64,000 bases of DNA from Pseudanabaena sp. M53BS1SP1A06MG (GCA_020404105.1 JADBWH010000015.1:33785-97784), one strand, 5' to 3'; shown: positions 16,068-25,324, counted from the stretch's first letter. Program-made: numbers and translations. The notes: a model not told the origin generated them from the sequence alone.

Positions 16068-16735
16068 GTTAAACTCGATGTACAACTTAGAATTCCCTAA
16101 TCCCCTAAAACCTTCTGGGAGAAGGGGGAATCAGAAATTTTTAGCCGATCTCCCCTTAATGGGAGAGCAGGGTGGTTTTATTTTCGGAAAGGATTGTAGG
16201 GTAGGGATTACTGAGCAATTATCATGGATATAGACCATTAGCCGATTTCTGTGAGAAACATTGGCAAACCCTGCAAACAATGCTAGAGCTAGGACCAGAG
16301 AGACGTATCCCATTGCCCAACTCCCTGTCATCTCTGGTATCCATGCCAAGGTACTGTAGTCAGACCCTAGCACGATCGGTTTGTTGCATTCAACCAAATT
16401 CGGTTGATGCGTGAAACTCCTATCTTTTAGCGTTTTGGTATGGGGTCTTCCCCATCATGTATGGGCTCCTGCTAGCAAGAGGCGGATGTTTTTGGGTATT
16501 TATTCCACATATCCGTCTTATCCTTCCTCGGTTGGGACGACTGTCTTTTAGTGATTTATACAAGCTTGACTATTTCCGCCGATACACTGCTGACAATGCT
16601 CATTCCACAAATGATTTCACATTTGGACTGGTCGATTTGGAAAGTTGCTCTCAATCGTTTTGCCATTGAACTTGGCGATCGCTTTCCCCTCTATTCTTTC
16701 TTGATACAATCTTATTGGCAAACTCGGATTAAGGT
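16068..16735. other. Gene-poor 668-bp stretch
   Basis: No gene I can support. It contains an inverted CTGGGAGAAGGGGG / TCTCCCCTTAATGGGAGA-type cyanobacterial repeat at about 16095-16175. A minus-strand open stretch 16131-16397 encodes a hydrophobic segment (MGYVSLVLALALFAGFANVS) but has no convincing start and runs into the repeat. The 16400-16735 part has only short unrelated open frames and may be a decayed gene. Confidence 0.4.
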
Positions 16736-17335
16736 TTAGACATTCTTTGATTGCTTGTATTTCCAAATTAAACCTGAGAGTGCATTGGTCAACACATGAG
16801 CCATGATTGCTGATAAAAGATTACCCGTATACATCGTCACTGCACCAAGCATCATCCCCACAGCGATCGCCCAAACAGTGTAGGACATATGCTTGGCACT
16901 TGCCATGTGCAATACGCCAAACACAACACTGGTAATAATCAAGGCTATTCCATTCATTCCCAGAGCAGGTAGAGCCACACCACGAAATAACATCTCCTCG
17001 CTCAATCCTGGTAATAAACCTAACCAAATTAAATCGATCAGTTCTAAGGGTCTAAGTACCATTTCCAGATATTCTTGAGCCGCAAGTCGATAGCTTTCCC
17101 ATATTTCATAAATTAGACTACTGAGCAAAGCCACTCCTAGACCTATGCCAAAACCGATCACTCCATGTTCTGTTTGCCAGTAAAGCGGAACCATTGGTAT
17201 ACCTGTTAAGTAGACCCAACCCTTAGAAATTCCTAAGAAGATAATCGCGGTTACTGCCATAGCAATGAGAACCTGCGATCTCGATAAAATTTCGCTTTTT
17301 TTATTTTGTTGAGGAGCCTGTGAGAAAAGAGCCAT
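16736..17335 (-). CDS. CPBP-family intramembrane metalloprotease
   Basis: 199 residues, strongly hydrophobic, with four to six membrane helices. Motif 1 is SEEMLFRGVALPAL (Glu-Glu...Arg), motif 2 is the His region FGVLHMASAKHM, the signature of the CAAX-protease and bacteriocin-processing (CPBP, ABI) family. These act as membrane glutamate-type proteases; substrates in cyanobacteria are mostly unknown. A short cytoplasmic Gln/Lys-rich head precedes the first helix. The gene reads in the same direction as the lyase-like gene to its right, 75 nt apart. Confidence 0.87.
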   Translation of the reverse strand: MALFSQAPQQNKKSEILSRSQVLIAMAVTAIIFLGISKGWVYLTGIPMVPLYWQTEHGVIGFGIGLGVALLSSLIYEIWESYRLAAQEYLEMVLRPLELIDLIWLGLLPGLSEEMLFRGVALPALGMNGIALIITSVVFGVLHMASAKHMSYTVWAIAVGMMLGAVTMYTGNLLSAIMAHVLTNALSGLIWKYKQSKNV

Positions 17336-17410
17336 GACGAGAGCCTAGTAATTATTGAGTTAGTTTAGTTAAGATTCGGATGTAAAAGATGCACTTGTGT
17401 TTCAAGTGTT

Positions 17411-18676
17411 TTAAGCGAGAGTGGCGATGGTAGAGTTGAGGCGATCAAGATCTGCCATCGAAGTTAGGTAATGCACTGAAGCCCTAAGACAGTCTGGTTT
17501 AGGAAGAGCACGGATAAATACTTGATGTTCCGATTCTAGTTGTCTGGCAATTAGCCCGTGAGACTTTTGCGCGATCACACTTTTAGCGATATCTCGATTA
17601 ATTTGGAAGGAAACTAAACCCGATTCTGGAGGTGATTGACGAACGCAATTAATGTGGGGTAGCTCATTAAGTTGTTGCCATAGTAACTGGCTTAATTCAC
17701 AGATGCGTTGATAGCGTTGTTGTTGTGTACCCCAACTGTGGGCATAGGCGATCGCTATGCGTAAAGCCTCGTAAAGGGTATAGGTTGAACTAGCTACTTC
17801 AAACTTAGAGCCATCCTGTTTCCACTGAGGAATTGGTGTTTTGCTTGTGAGTCCGCGCCAACCGACGAAGACAGGCTCAATTTGGGCAAAGATTTCAGGA
17901 CGAATATACAAGGCTCCCAATCCAAGGGGCGCACACCACCATTTATGGGTAGTAAAGGCATAAAAATCTGCGGCAATTTCCCCAAGGTTGAGGGGTAATA
18001 CACCTACTGACTGCGCTGCATCAACCGCAACCAAGACCTGATGCTCATGGCAAGCTTTAACTATTGCTTGTAGTGGCAAAACCTGTCCTGTATTCCAGCA
18101 AATGTGGCTGATCATGACCATACGAGTCTTTGGTTGTAAATGCTGTACTAGTAAGTCCACAACGTCAGTACTATCTTTACCATTGGCACTAGCATTATGA
18201 GTATTACTCAGAGGGAAATAATCGATTTCCACACCAAAGCGTTTTTGAATTTGGACGGCACTAGCGATAATTCCGTGATGTTCGCAGTCCGATAGCAATA
18301 GGCGATCGCCTTGTTGCCAATCCACAGACCACAATGCAATATTGCAGCCAATCGTTGTATTTTCAGTGAGGGTAATTGTATTGGCACTCACTTGAAACTC
18401 TTGGGCGATCGCTTCTTTAGTAGCTGCATATTCTGACATCATCCAGTCACCTGCGGCATTGGAGAAGCAACCTAATTGTTCAATATGATGAAAGTTTCTG
18501 GTAATTGATTCTAATGCAGATTCACATAAAACTCCTTGACCGCCGTAGTTAAAGTAAGTGCGATTTTTAATTTCTAAAGCAGGAAAATGTGATCGATGCA
18601 TAGATAATGCTTGTTCGCGATCACGTTCTAAAGTATCAGACTCTAAACTTTTAGACAATGCTGCTGAAGAAATCAA
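17411..18676 (-). CDS. PLP-dependent class V aminotransferase-fold enzyme, cysteine/cystine lyase (C-DES)-like
   Basis: About 421 residues. The core shows FNYGGQGVLCESALE, ENTTIGCNIALW, SDCEHHGII, ISHICWNTGQVLPL, the VDAAQSVG motif that binds the pyridine nitrogen and TTHKWWCAPLG with the PLP lysine. It is closest in style to the cyanobacterial L-cysteine/cystine C-S lyase (C-DES) that supplies sulfide or persulfide for Fe-S assembly, and to NifS-like proteins; it lacks a clear mobile-loop cysteine of IscS/SufS. Start: TAGGAG lies 6 nt before a TTG at 18676; an ATG at 18601 would still include the conserved core. Substrate is not proven by sequence. Confidence 0.78.
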   Translation of the reverse strand: MISSAALSKSLESDTLERDREQALSMHRSHFPALEIKNRTYFNYGGQGVLCESALESITRNFHHIEQLGCFSNAAGDWMMSEYAATKEAIAQEFQVSANTITLTENTTIGCNIALWSVDWQQGDRLLLSDCEHHGIIASAVQIQKRFGVEIDYFPLSNTHNASANGKDSTDVVDLLVQHLQPKTRMVMISHICWNTGQVLPLQAIVKACHEHQVLVAVDAAQSVGVLPLNLGEIAADFYAFTTHKWWCAPLGLGALYIRPEIFAQIEPVFVGWRGLTSKTPIPQWKQDGSKFEVASSTYTLYEALRIAIAYAHSWGTQQQRYQRICELSQLLWQQLNELPHINCVRQSPPESGLVSFQINRDIAKSVIAQKSHGLIARQLESEHQVFIRALPKPDCLRASVHYLTSMADLDRLNSTIATLA

Positions 18677-18765
18677 ACTCAACTCCTACAAACAAATAAC
18701 TCTTGCTCAGCTACGCTTATTCTACCGTGACTTGCAGCTATAACTTTGAAGTCTCTCTACACAAT

Positions 18766-18859
18766 TAGGGCTTACGCACTGTTTTGATGAGGTGCGGGCT
18801 TTGACTGCACCTCATGTTCCTCAAATCAAATAAATTTGTTCGGTTTGCGTAAATCCTTA
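18766..18859. repeat. TAGGACTTA-type hairpin repeat, divergent copy
   Basis: TAGGGCTTACGCACTG ... GGTTTGCGTAAATCCTTA with a central GAGGTGCGGGCTTTGACTGC inverted repeat. The same family is complete at 26872, 30441 and 59705; this copy is diverged. It lies between the lyase-like gene and tRNA-Arg. Confidence 0.7.
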
Positions 18860-18933
18860 CAGTCTTAATTTTGATTCTGAAAGAGGATACTTCCTTGGTG
18901 TGTTGCCATGGAGATCGCAGGGTATTCGATGAA

Positions 18934-19007
18934 CGGGACTGATCGGGATCGAACCGATGACCTAGCGCTTAGGAGGCGCTTGCTCTATCCAACTGAGCCA
19001 CAGCCCC
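18934..19007 (-). tRNA. tRNA-Arg(CCU)
   Basis: Acceptor GGGGCTG/CAGTCCC, D-arm GCTC...GAGC, anticodon stem AGCGC/GCGCT, loop CTCCTAA giving CCU, variable AGGTC, T-arm ATCGG-TTCGATC-CCGAT, discriminator G. It has no intron, although some cyanobacteria carry a group I intron in this tRNA. Confidence 0.95.
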
Positions 19008-19181
19008 AACGAATATATTGCAGTTTTTAAATGGGTACTTACTCATTTGACAACCAAGAAACAATCATCATAAGGTTTTTGGTTTTTCATTTTCTGTACG
19101 GAAAAATGAAAACTGCAATAATCTAGTAATTTACAGCAATTATATTATAACCATCGTCACCCCAATTGGGTATATAGCGTT

Positions 19182-19286
19182 TATAGCGGTTTTCATTTTG
19201 CCGTAGGCAAAATGAAAACTCAAAACTCTTAATGGGACTGATTTTTTGTTTTCAAATGAGTACACACTCATTTGAAAACCGCTATA
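19182..19286 (+). repeat. 105-bp TATAGCGG element, copy M1
   Basis: Ends TATAGCGGTTTTCA and TGAAAACCGCTATA. Inside are two hairpins: TTTCATTTTGCC-GTA-GGCAAAATGAAA and CAAATGAG-TACACA-CTCATTTG, joined by ACTCAAAACTCTTAATGGGA. Three other copies of exactly the same length are at 23947, 27419 and 29620. The TA at both ends suggests a TA target, as for IS630/Tc1-type MITEs. The copy abuts another hairpin repeat at 19283. Confidence 0.88.
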
Positions 19287-19370
19287 CAAGTCTGGTGAAG
19301 TACAGGTGTGTTTGCCCGACTTTGGCGGGCAAACACACCTATATAACTCGATTGTTTGAAAAACGCTATA
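19283..19370. repeat. Hairpin repeat H5, copy 1
   Basis: TATACAAGTCTGGTGAAG followed by the stem AGGTGTGTTTGCCCG / CGGGCAAACACACCT and ending AAAACGCTATA. A second copy with another stem sequence is at about 50364-50431. It shares its TATA with the adjoining 105-bp element. Confidence 0.7.
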
Positions 19371-19421
19371 AAGCAATCCAGTTGTCAACATCATTGGCTA
19401 CGGCTTTGCTCAGCCAAACAT

Positions 19422-19458
19422 AAACCTATGGCTGAGCGAAGTCGAAGCCATAGGTTTT
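19422..19458. terminator. Hairpin downstream of the ABC1 kinase gene
   Basis: AAACCTATGGCT ... AGCCATAGGTTTTT lies just after the stop of the minus-strand kinase gene. It is part of a palindromic GCTGAGCGAAGTCGAAGC repeat common in cyanobacteria, so a terminator role is inferred from position only. Confidence 0.55.
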
Positions 19459-19464
19459 TCTAAA

Positions 19465-21423
19465 TTACCAACTGCGTCCATTAACTGATCGTCTTAAACC
19501 AGATCCCACTAATTCCCTTTCTTCACCTTGAGGACTAGGTTTAGCATCCTTGACTAGACTTTCCTGTTTATCGGTCTGGTACTTTTGCTCATCACGGAGT
19601 AAAACTCCACGAATTGTCCTAACTAGCGATCGCAAGGCTAGCTTAGAGATAACATCACGACCAAGACTTAGAGTTTGAGGTTTACTGAGAATGCGAGTTG
19701 CTAGTGGCAAAATCTCATTGGGAGTAATTGCTTTATCTTTTTGGAGGATTGACCATAGTCTGGCGATATATCCTAAACTCGATGGCGGTTCTGTTTTAGT
19801 GATTCCTTCTTTAACTTGAGTGTCAACCACAATATCACCAATTAACGAAGTACGCAGTCGCTCAGGTAAACGCTTACTGGCTTCCACTTCAATCCCTTTG
19901 ACAATTTCATCAATAATGCGATCATGTATGAACTCACTGCGCTCAGACAGTAAGAAATCTATGCCTTTGTCGAGAGTACCATTCAAATTATAGTCAGGAT
20001 TCGTTTGAGCATTACTCAAGAGATTTTCGAGGCGATTCCAACGGAATTCACCATCGCGGAATAGTAAATCCTTAAGCGCCATACGTAACTCTGGGGCGGG
20101 ATCGGTAAGTAAGCGGTTGGCAACATAGGGATAGGCGACTGCCAATACCTTGAAATTGCGATCAACACTAAAAGCAATGCCTTCAAGAGTAACTAGTGAT
20201 CGGATAATTAGTGCATAGTAAGCAGGAACTTGGAAGGGATAGTCATACATGATCTGCGAAAGTTGATCAGTCATGTCTTTAAAATCCATTTGCGTCAAGC
20301 TCTGACCTTCAGGCGGATTAAAGACTTCTGATAAAGCAGGTACGATCGCACTAAAATCAATATCCTCGGTTAGGAAGCCTAAGCGCACATAGTCTTTAGA
20401 AAGTGCAGCAAAATCACGATTCACCAAATGCACGATCGCTTCAATCAACCCAAATCTCTGCTCTGACGAAACTTCGCTCATCATCCCAAAATCTAAATAG
20501 GCAAGTTTACCATCTTCCATTACTAATAGATTTCCAGGATGTGGATCAGCATGAAAATAGCCATAATCGAGTAATTGCCGTAAAGAGCATTGCACTCCAA
20601 CTTCAATGATATGCCGACTATCAAAGCCAGCTTCTTTCACTTTTTGGACATTAGTTAACTTAATTCCTTCAATCCATTCCATTGTCAGTACTCGCTTGGC
20701 GGTATACTGCCAATAGATTTTTGGCACATAGATTCCTTCTAATTCACCATAATATTTAGCAAATTTCTCGGCATTATGTCCCTCAAAGGTATAGTCCATT
20801 TCCTCAAAAATGCGACTGGCAAACTCATCAAGAATGGCAGCTAAGTTACTCCGCACAAATTTGAAAGTCTTTCTCAACCATGTGGCAATGCCTCTAAGGA
20901 TATACATATCAAGGGCAATACCTGCGGCGATATCAGGACGCTGCACTTTGATGGCAACAAGTTCTCCCGTTCGCAATCTCCCCTTGTAGACTTGTCCTAG
21001 AGACGCAGCAGCGATCGGGTTTTCGGATATTTCTGCATAGACTTCTGATGGATCAGCCCCTAGAGCCTCGCGGATAAATTGGAAGGCAATATCATTGTCA
21101 AAAGCAGGTAATTGGTCTTGCAATTCGGCAAGTTCATCCATAAATATCGGCGGTACGATATCTGGACGTGTTGATAGTGCTTGACCAATCTTGATGAAGG
21201 CTGGACCCAATTGAGTTAGGAGTTGACGCGACTCGATTGCCAATTTTCTTAATTTGTCTGCCGATGCTTTAGAATTGAGACGCAATCTGAGAAACAACCA
21301 AATTAGTGGCACAAAAATCACTACACAGCGCCACCAGACCCGCAGAGGTTGGTTACGGTAGTAATTGGCGATCGCCTCAATGTCATAACGATCTAACTCA
21401 AAGTCTGATTTGGGGTTAGACAT
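19465..21423 (-). CDS. ABC1 (UbiB/AarF-type) atypical kinase
   Basis: 652 residues. Diagnostic ABC1K motifs: the KxGQ motif in GPAFIKIGQALSTRPDI (residues about 92-108), the Ala-rich loop in AAASLGQVYKG, the lysine of VAIKVQRP, the FHADPHPGNLLV catalytic region and LDFGMMSE in place of DFG. Two hydrophobic segments are absent apart from WWRCVVIFVPLIWLFLRL near the N-terminus, which may be a membrane anchor. Cyanobacterial and plastid ABC1 kinases regulate prenyl-lipid (tocopherol, plastoquinone) metabolism. The C-terminal about 150 residues are a variable regulatory tail. Reads convergently with nothing; a separate terminator of the next gene lies upstream. Confidence 0.92.
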   Translation of the reverse strand: MSNPKSDFELDRYDIEAIANYYRNQPLRVWWRCVVIFVPLIWLFLRLRLNSKASADKLRKLAIESRQLLTQLGPAFIKIGQALSTRPDIVPPIFMDELAELQDQLPAFDNDIAFQFIREALGADPSEVYAEISENPIAAASLGQVYKGRLRTGELVAIKVQRPDIAAGIALDMYILRGIATWLRKTFKFVRSNLAAILDEFASRIFEEMDYTFEGHNAEKFAKYYGELEGIYVPKIYWQYTAKRVLTMEWIEGIKLTNVQKVKEAGFDSRHIIEVGVQCSLRQLLDYGYFHADPHPGNLLVMEDGKLAYLDFGMMSEVSSEQRFGLIEAIVHLVNRDFAALSKDYVRLGFLTEDIDFSAIVPALSEVFNPPEGQSLTQMDFKDMTDQLSQIMYDYPFQVPAYYALIIRSLVTLEGIAFSVDRNFKVLAVAYPYVANRLLTDPAPELRMALKDLLFRDGEFRWNRLENLLSNAQTNPDYNLNGTLDKGIDFLLSERSEFIHDRIIDEIVKGIEVEASKRLPERLRTSLIGDIVVDTQVKEGITKTEPPSSLGYIARLWSILQKDKAITPNEILPLATRILSKPQTLSLGRDVISKLALRSLVRTIRGVLLRDEQKYQTDKQESLVKDAKPSPQGEERELVGSGLRRSVNGRSW

Positions 21424-21533
21424 AGGATTTTTGTAAACTCACTTATAGACTTGGCTTAGAATTGGCTATAGATTATTTTAACAATTTGTTACACAATCTG
21501 GGATCGCTCTTTAGAATTAAGCTCAAAGTAAAA

Positions 21534-21563
21534 GGCGGCGCATTGCGCCGCCTTTTATATTAT
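21534..21563 (-). terminator. Terminator of the TonB-dependent receptor gene
   Basis: AAAAGGCGGCGC-ATT-GCGCCGCCTTTT, a GC-rich 12-bp stem with flanking A and T runs, 47 nt after the receptor stop codon on the minus strand. Confidence 0.85.
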
Positions 21564-21609
21564 TTTTTAGCGCTAAGTGCTGGATTTTTTAGGGCAAGCA
21601 TAACAATTA

Positions 21610-23721
21610 TTAAAAGCTTGCTTGCAACCCTACTCGATAAGTTAGTCCTGGCTGATAGATCCGATTTGTTTTTTCGTAACTATTGTCAGTCAGATTTTCA
21701 AGGTTGAGGGTCAGCGCAAGATTTTTAGATAATGGCGCTTTGGCATTAAAGTCGAGACTTAGATAGGAAGGCGAAAAATCAGTAGTTGTTTGCCCTGCGG
21801 CAGCATTGTTAAATAATGCGCGGCGTGAGCCACTGGAATAATTAAAAAATAGATTCGCTTGCCAACCATTAGAATCGTAGCTTACACCCAACTTACCGAC
21901 AGAATAGGGAACTGTGGCTAACTGCAAACCAACTTCTGATGCTGTTCTGCTGCTAGTGATTTTGGCATCTGTATAGGTGTAGTTGAGGAATGATGAAAAC
22001 TCAGGGGAGATTTTCCATTTCACCGCAGCTTCAATACCATTGGTATTAACCTGTCCGATGTTTTGCCATTGCCCTGCGATAATTCCTAGGCGATCGCTAA
22101 AGCTACTACCGAAGTAAGTAAGCTGAGCCAGCAAAGATTCAGTCACATTGATGTCCAGCCCAGCCGTCCATGCAAAGCCCTTCTCAGGAATGAGATTAGG
22201 ATTAGGTTGCCAGTTATGCACTGTATCAAATACATAAAGCTGGTCGAGTCCAGGATTACGCTGAAGTACCGCGAAGCTATTGCGAAGAGCAATATCGGGA
22301 GTAATATTCCATCTTGTGCCAATAGTAGGATTGAGATAGCTCCCAAAATCATTGGTGAAATTCTGGCGTAGCCCTGCTTCCAATTGGAAATTATTATCGA
22401 TTTTCCATGTGTTGAGAGCAAAGAGAGCTATCAGGGAGCGATCGCGATTGACAGTACCATTAAAAGCAGGAACTGTACTAAATACATCACCACGCAAAGA
22501 GTCATTCTTGATATCAAAACCCCAAGTGAGTTGATTATTTGCTGCAAGTTGCCATTGATGCTCAACGCGACCACTCAAAGCTCTGGAGTCCAAAGCACCA
22601 TTGCGAAAAGCATTCCCACTAGGATTATAGGTATTGAAGAAATCTTGGTTAAAGGCGATTGTCGTCTTTAAGATCGAGTCATCACCATTACCTAATTTGC
22701 TAGTAAGCGTTGCGCCAATATTAAACAAATCATGGTCGAGGCGATCGCGCTGGAAGAATGGAGGGAAACCAAAATAGAGCAGTCCACGCCGACTAGCGGT
22801 CTTGTAAGCATCAATGCTCAAAGAATTGCGAGAATCAAAGGGGAAATCAACGCTACCATAAAAGTTATCGATCCTTGTATCGCCATTAAACAGACGACCA
22901 TCAACAGGATTGCGATTAGCTGCTCCCAAGGGAACAGGGTAGTTATTATCCGTTGAGAAACGCTCATAGCCTAAACGGAAATTGGTATTCCCACTCGTCC
23001 CACCATAGCCAACACGATAACGTTGATAGCCATAGGAGCCTAATTCAATGCCAGCAGTTGCTTTAAGCGGTTGAGGCTCTTTCTTAGTAATTAGGTTGAC
23101 AACGCCACCAAAAGCTTCTGAACCATAGAGAGTAGCACTTGTGCCACCTGTCAATTCTACACTTTCAATTGCATCAACGGGAATACTATTTAAATCAGTT
23201 GCGCCATGATAGGTACTGATATTACTACCTATAGAGCGACCGTTAATTTGGAAAATTGTTTGGTTAATCGAAAAGCCACGCAAAAAAGTTCCAGTATGGA
23301 TATCTGCACCAAAACCATAGTCATTAATTGCGAATCCTGGCAAACTGCGTAAAAGTTCGGCTGCGGTACTAGGATTCCGTTTTTCAATCTCTTCTTTCGG
23401 AATAATATAGGCAGGTGCTGAAGTAGGAGCAAATGGAGATTTTTTTCCCGTTACCTCAAGCTGAATTTCATCACTATCAGGATTTTCAGCAATGGCTTCA
23501 GGTTTAGGCTTAAATCCTAAATTAGCTTGCTCAGACAATAAATCTGAGCTTACTTGAGATGCTTGAGCTTGCAATTCCCCAACTGTCAAAATATTGATAT
23601 TTGAGTTAGCCTGATTAATCTCTTTGGGCGTAACTACAGGTTCTGATTTAGCCAGATCAGCAGCACTTAAAATAGCTACAACATAGCTAGAAGCTAAGAG
23701 TAGCAACTTCACACAATTCAT
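21610..23721 (-). CDS. TonB-dependent outer-membrane receptor
   Basis: 703 residues with a signal peptide (VKLLLLASSYVVAILSAADLAKS). Residues about 85-215 form the plug (EIQLEVTGKKSPF as the TonB-box-like region, then SAPAYIIPKEEIEKRNPST, ELLRSLPGFAIND, INGRSIGSN, GTSATLYGSEAFGGVVNLIT), followed by a long beta-barrel ending in YRVGLQASF with the terminal aromatic. It resembles vitamin B12/siderophore receptors; B12 or Fe-chelate cannot be distinguished by eye. GAGGAG precedes the start. Its partner genes exbD, exbB and tonB are 0.5-1.7 kb away, and an operator-like sequence upstream resembles the one between exbB and tonB. Confidence 0.93.
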   Translation of the reverse strand: MNCVKLLLLASSYVVAILSAADLAKSEPVVTPKEINQANSNINILTVGELQAQASQVSSDLLSEQANLGFKPKPEAIAENPDSDEIQLEVTGKKSPFAPTSAPAYIIPKEEIEKRNPSTAAELLRSLPGFAINDYGFGADIHTGTFLRGFSINQTIFQINGRSIGSNISTYHGATDLNSIPVDAIESVELTGGTSATLYGSEAFGGVVNLITKKEPQPLKATAGIELGSYGYQRYRVGYGGTSGNTNFRLGYERFSTDNNYPVPLGAANRNPVDGRLFNGDTRIDNFYGSVDFPFDSRNSLSIDAYKTASRRGLLYFGFPPFFQRDRLDHDLFNIGATLTSKLGNGDDSILKTTIAFNQDFFNTYNPSGNAFRNGALDSRALSGRVEHQWQLAANNQLTWGFDIKNDSLRGDVFSTVPAFNGTVNRDRSLIALFALNTWKIDNNFQLEAGLRQNFTNDFGSYLNPTIGTRWNITPDIALRNSFAVLQRNPGLDQLYVFDTVHNWQPNPNLIPEKGFAWTAGLDINVTESLLAQLTYFGSSFSDRLGIIAGQWQNIGQVNTNGIEAAVKWKISPEFSSFLNYTYTDAKITSSRTASEVGLQLATVPYSVGKLGVSYDSNGWQANLFFNYSSGSRRALFNNAAAGQTTTDFSPSYLSLDFNAKAPLSKNLALTLNLENLTDNSYEKTNRIYQPGLTYRVGLQASF

Positions 23722-23767
23722 ATTTGCTTCAACTCCTCACAAGTTTGATCACATTGCTTTAGATTTG

Positions 23768-23949
23768 GAGGACTTACGGAAACCGAACGAATTTAGGTAG
23801 TGGTGCAAAGTAATTTTTTTAGTAATTGTGTTGCGGGTGCGAAGCACCCGCAACACAATTACATTGCATGACTACCCGAATTTATTGGCTTTGAGTAAAT
23901 TAGGTGCAGATGAAGCCCATACCTCATCTACCCACTGCGTAAGTCCTAT
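23768..23949. repeat. TAGGACTTA-type repeat, split by an 81-bp MITE
   Basis: Left part 23768-23795 (GGACTTACGGAAACCGAACG...) and right part 23877-23949 (CGAATTTATTGG ... ACTGCGTAAGTCCTA) join to form one repeat like that at 26872. The interruption is exactly one 81-bp element plus an 8-bp duplication. The nesting shows that the TAGGACTTA repeat was in place before the MITE arrived. Confidence 0.85.
23796..23876 (+). repeat. 81-bp hairpin MITE, copy R4, nested
   Basis: GGTAGTGGTGCAAAGTAA ... CATGACTACC with central GTTGCGGGTGC-GAA-GCACCCGCAAC. Perfect 8-bp duplication CGAATTTA at 23788-23795 and 23877-23884. The empty site is visible in the sister repeat at 26872 (ACCGAACGAATTTATT), so the insertion and duplication can be read directly. 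Confidence 0.95.
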
Positions 23950-24051
23950 AGCGGCTTTCAAATGAGTACACACTCATTTGAAAACAAAAAATCAGTCCCA
24001 GTAAGAGTTTTGAGTTTTCATTTTGCCGTAGGCAAAATGAAAACCGCTATA
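23947..24051 (-). repeat. 105-bp TATAGCGG element, copy M2
   Basis: Same element as M1 in reverse orientation, 105 bp, from TATAGCGGCTTTCA to GAAAACCGCTATA. Its left TA coincides with the last TA of the TAGGACTTA repeat, so one inserted at the end of the other. Confidence 0.85.
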
Positions 24052-24104
24052 ATTTGATTAAAGTTAAATCTAAACCAGTGGATTATCTGCTTTCTGAATA
24101 GTTA

Positions 24105-24130
24105 ATGTCAAAAGACAGAATGTCAAACTT
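24105..24130. promoter_or_regulatory. Operator-like site upstream of the TonB-dependent receptor
   Basis: Read on the minus strand AAGTTTGACATTCTGTCTTTTGACA. Its first half, AAGTTTGACA, and the following CTGTC match the arms of the perfect palindrome at 25325 between exbB and tonB. It lies about 390 nt before the receptor start, separated from it by two repeats, and directly downstream of the exbD end. Shared control of the transport genes is inferred. Confidence 0.5.
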
Positions 24131-24180
24131 ACCTATTTTTGAGTATTTTTAGACTTATTTAGACATTTACTATGAATAAA

Positions 24181-24579
24181 CTATTTTTTTGCAGCGATCG
24201 CCATTTTTATGCCATCAATCTTGCGGATACGATCCATGACGGTGATCGCTTTCCCATGAGCAACATTTTCATCAGCGTTAATTACTACAATATTTTGCTT
24301 CTCTTGGAGTATTAGCGATCGCACCTGTGGCTCCAGTTGCTCTAAAGCGATCGGCTGGCGATTGAGAAAGAGATTGCCTTGAGCATCTAAGGAAACGACA
24401 ATTTTATTCTGAGTTTGAGACTTGGCAGTCGAAGCTTGCGGTAGGCTCACTGGGATACCTTCAGTACGATTGAGTACAAGTGTTGCAGTAATAAAAAAAG
24501 TCAAAATTGCAAATACAACATCAATCATTGGAATGATATTGATTTGAAAAGGAGATTCAGGTTCTTCAGGAAGTCGCAT
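24181..24579 (-). CDS. exbD: ExbD/TolR biopolymer transport protein
   Basis: 132 residues: short cytoplasmic head, one membrane helix with the essential Asp (IIPMIDVVFAILTFFITATLVL, about 14-36) and a periplasmic domain ending VMDRIRKIDGIKMAIAAKK. It couples proton flow to the TonB protein together with ExbB. Its start overlaps the end of exbB by 14 nt, a tight translational coupling. Length is usual for the family. Confidence 0.94.
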   Translation of the reverse strand: MRLPEEPESPFQINIIPMIDVVFAILTFFITATLVLNRTEGIPVSLPQASTAKSQTQNKIVVSLDAQGNLFLNRQPIALEQLEPQVRSLILQEKQNIVVINADENVAHGKAITVMDRIRKIDGIKMAIAAKK

Positions 24580-25240
24580 AGTTATCCCTTCTGATATCTT
24601 TGCTTAAAGTTTGCTCTGGCTCATAGTAATAACGGCGATAGAGAAGCTCTAATTGCCCACCATATTCTTGAATTAAAGCAATTTCCTGTTGATAAAATCC
24701 CCGAAATGTATTTGCAAAAATTAAGGTAAAGATAGCAACTACTAATCCCGAGGCGGTTGAGACCAGAGCTTCGCTAATGCCTGCGGTCACATTAGCTGTG
24801 CGACTGCCTCCGACATCGCCAAGTGTGAGTGAGGCAAACGAAGTAATCAATCCGAGTACTGTTCCCAGTAATCCTAATAAAGGAGCAAGACTGATTATTG
24901 TTTCAAAAGCAGTATTAAATCGCTTGAGAATTGGAACTTCAGCCTGAGCTTCGCTCTCAAGAGCCAGCCTGAATTCTTCGGGATTAGGAGATTCTAATTC
25001 AAGAGCAGCTAAAAAAATGCGGGTGATCGGAAATTGTAAATTGTTTTGTAACTTTACTAAGGCAGTGTCGCGATCGCTAGCATAAATTTTTAAAACATCG
25101 CGTACCAGACGTTTTTGCTTACGTTTAATCGTTAACCAAAACTTTACACGTTCAGCCGCAAGAGCAACAGCCAAAACTGAGAAAGCCGTCAGTGGATACA
25201 TAACAATTCCACCAGCAACAAAAACTCGTCCAATATCCAT
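24566..25240 (-). CDS. exbB: ExbB/TolQ proton channel protein
   Basis: 224 residues with three membrane segments: VFVAGGIVMYPLTAFSVLAVALA near the start, TIISLAPLLGLLGTVLGLITSF (about 113-134) and ALVSTASGLVVAIFTLIFANTF (about 155-178), the MotA/TolQ/ExbB arrangement. Works with ExbD as the energising motor of TonB-dependent uptake. Its promoter region is shared divergently with tonB and contains a 25-bp palindrome. Confidence 0.94.
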   Translation of the reverse strand: MDIGRVFVAGGIVMYPLTAFSVLAVALAAERVKFWLTIKRKQKRLVRDVLKIYASDRDTALVKLQNNLQFPITRIFLAALELESPNPEEFRLALESEAQAEVPILKRFNTAFETIISLAPLLGLLGTVLGLITSFASLTLGDVGGSRTANVTAGISEALVSTASGLVVAIFTLIFANTFRGFYQQEIALIQEYGGQLELLYRRYYYEPEQTLSKDIRRDNYATS

Positions 25241-25324
25241 AGAAAATTAAATTAGCGGGTAAAAAGCGTAAAAGATTGAATTTTTGTTTGATTCTTAACC
25301 ATATCGCTTTTTTATTACTAAAGA

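Noticed and set aside
16131..16397. Small membrane protein of 88 residues on the minus strand
   Set aside because: Starts only with TTG without a ribosome-binding site, ends inside an intergenic repeat, and matches no photosystem small subunit I know. Left in the gap description.
23725..23740. ACTCCTCAC as a Yfr1 small RNA core
   Set aside because: It is the complement of the receptor gene's GAGGAG ribosome-binding site; no flanking Yfr1 stems.
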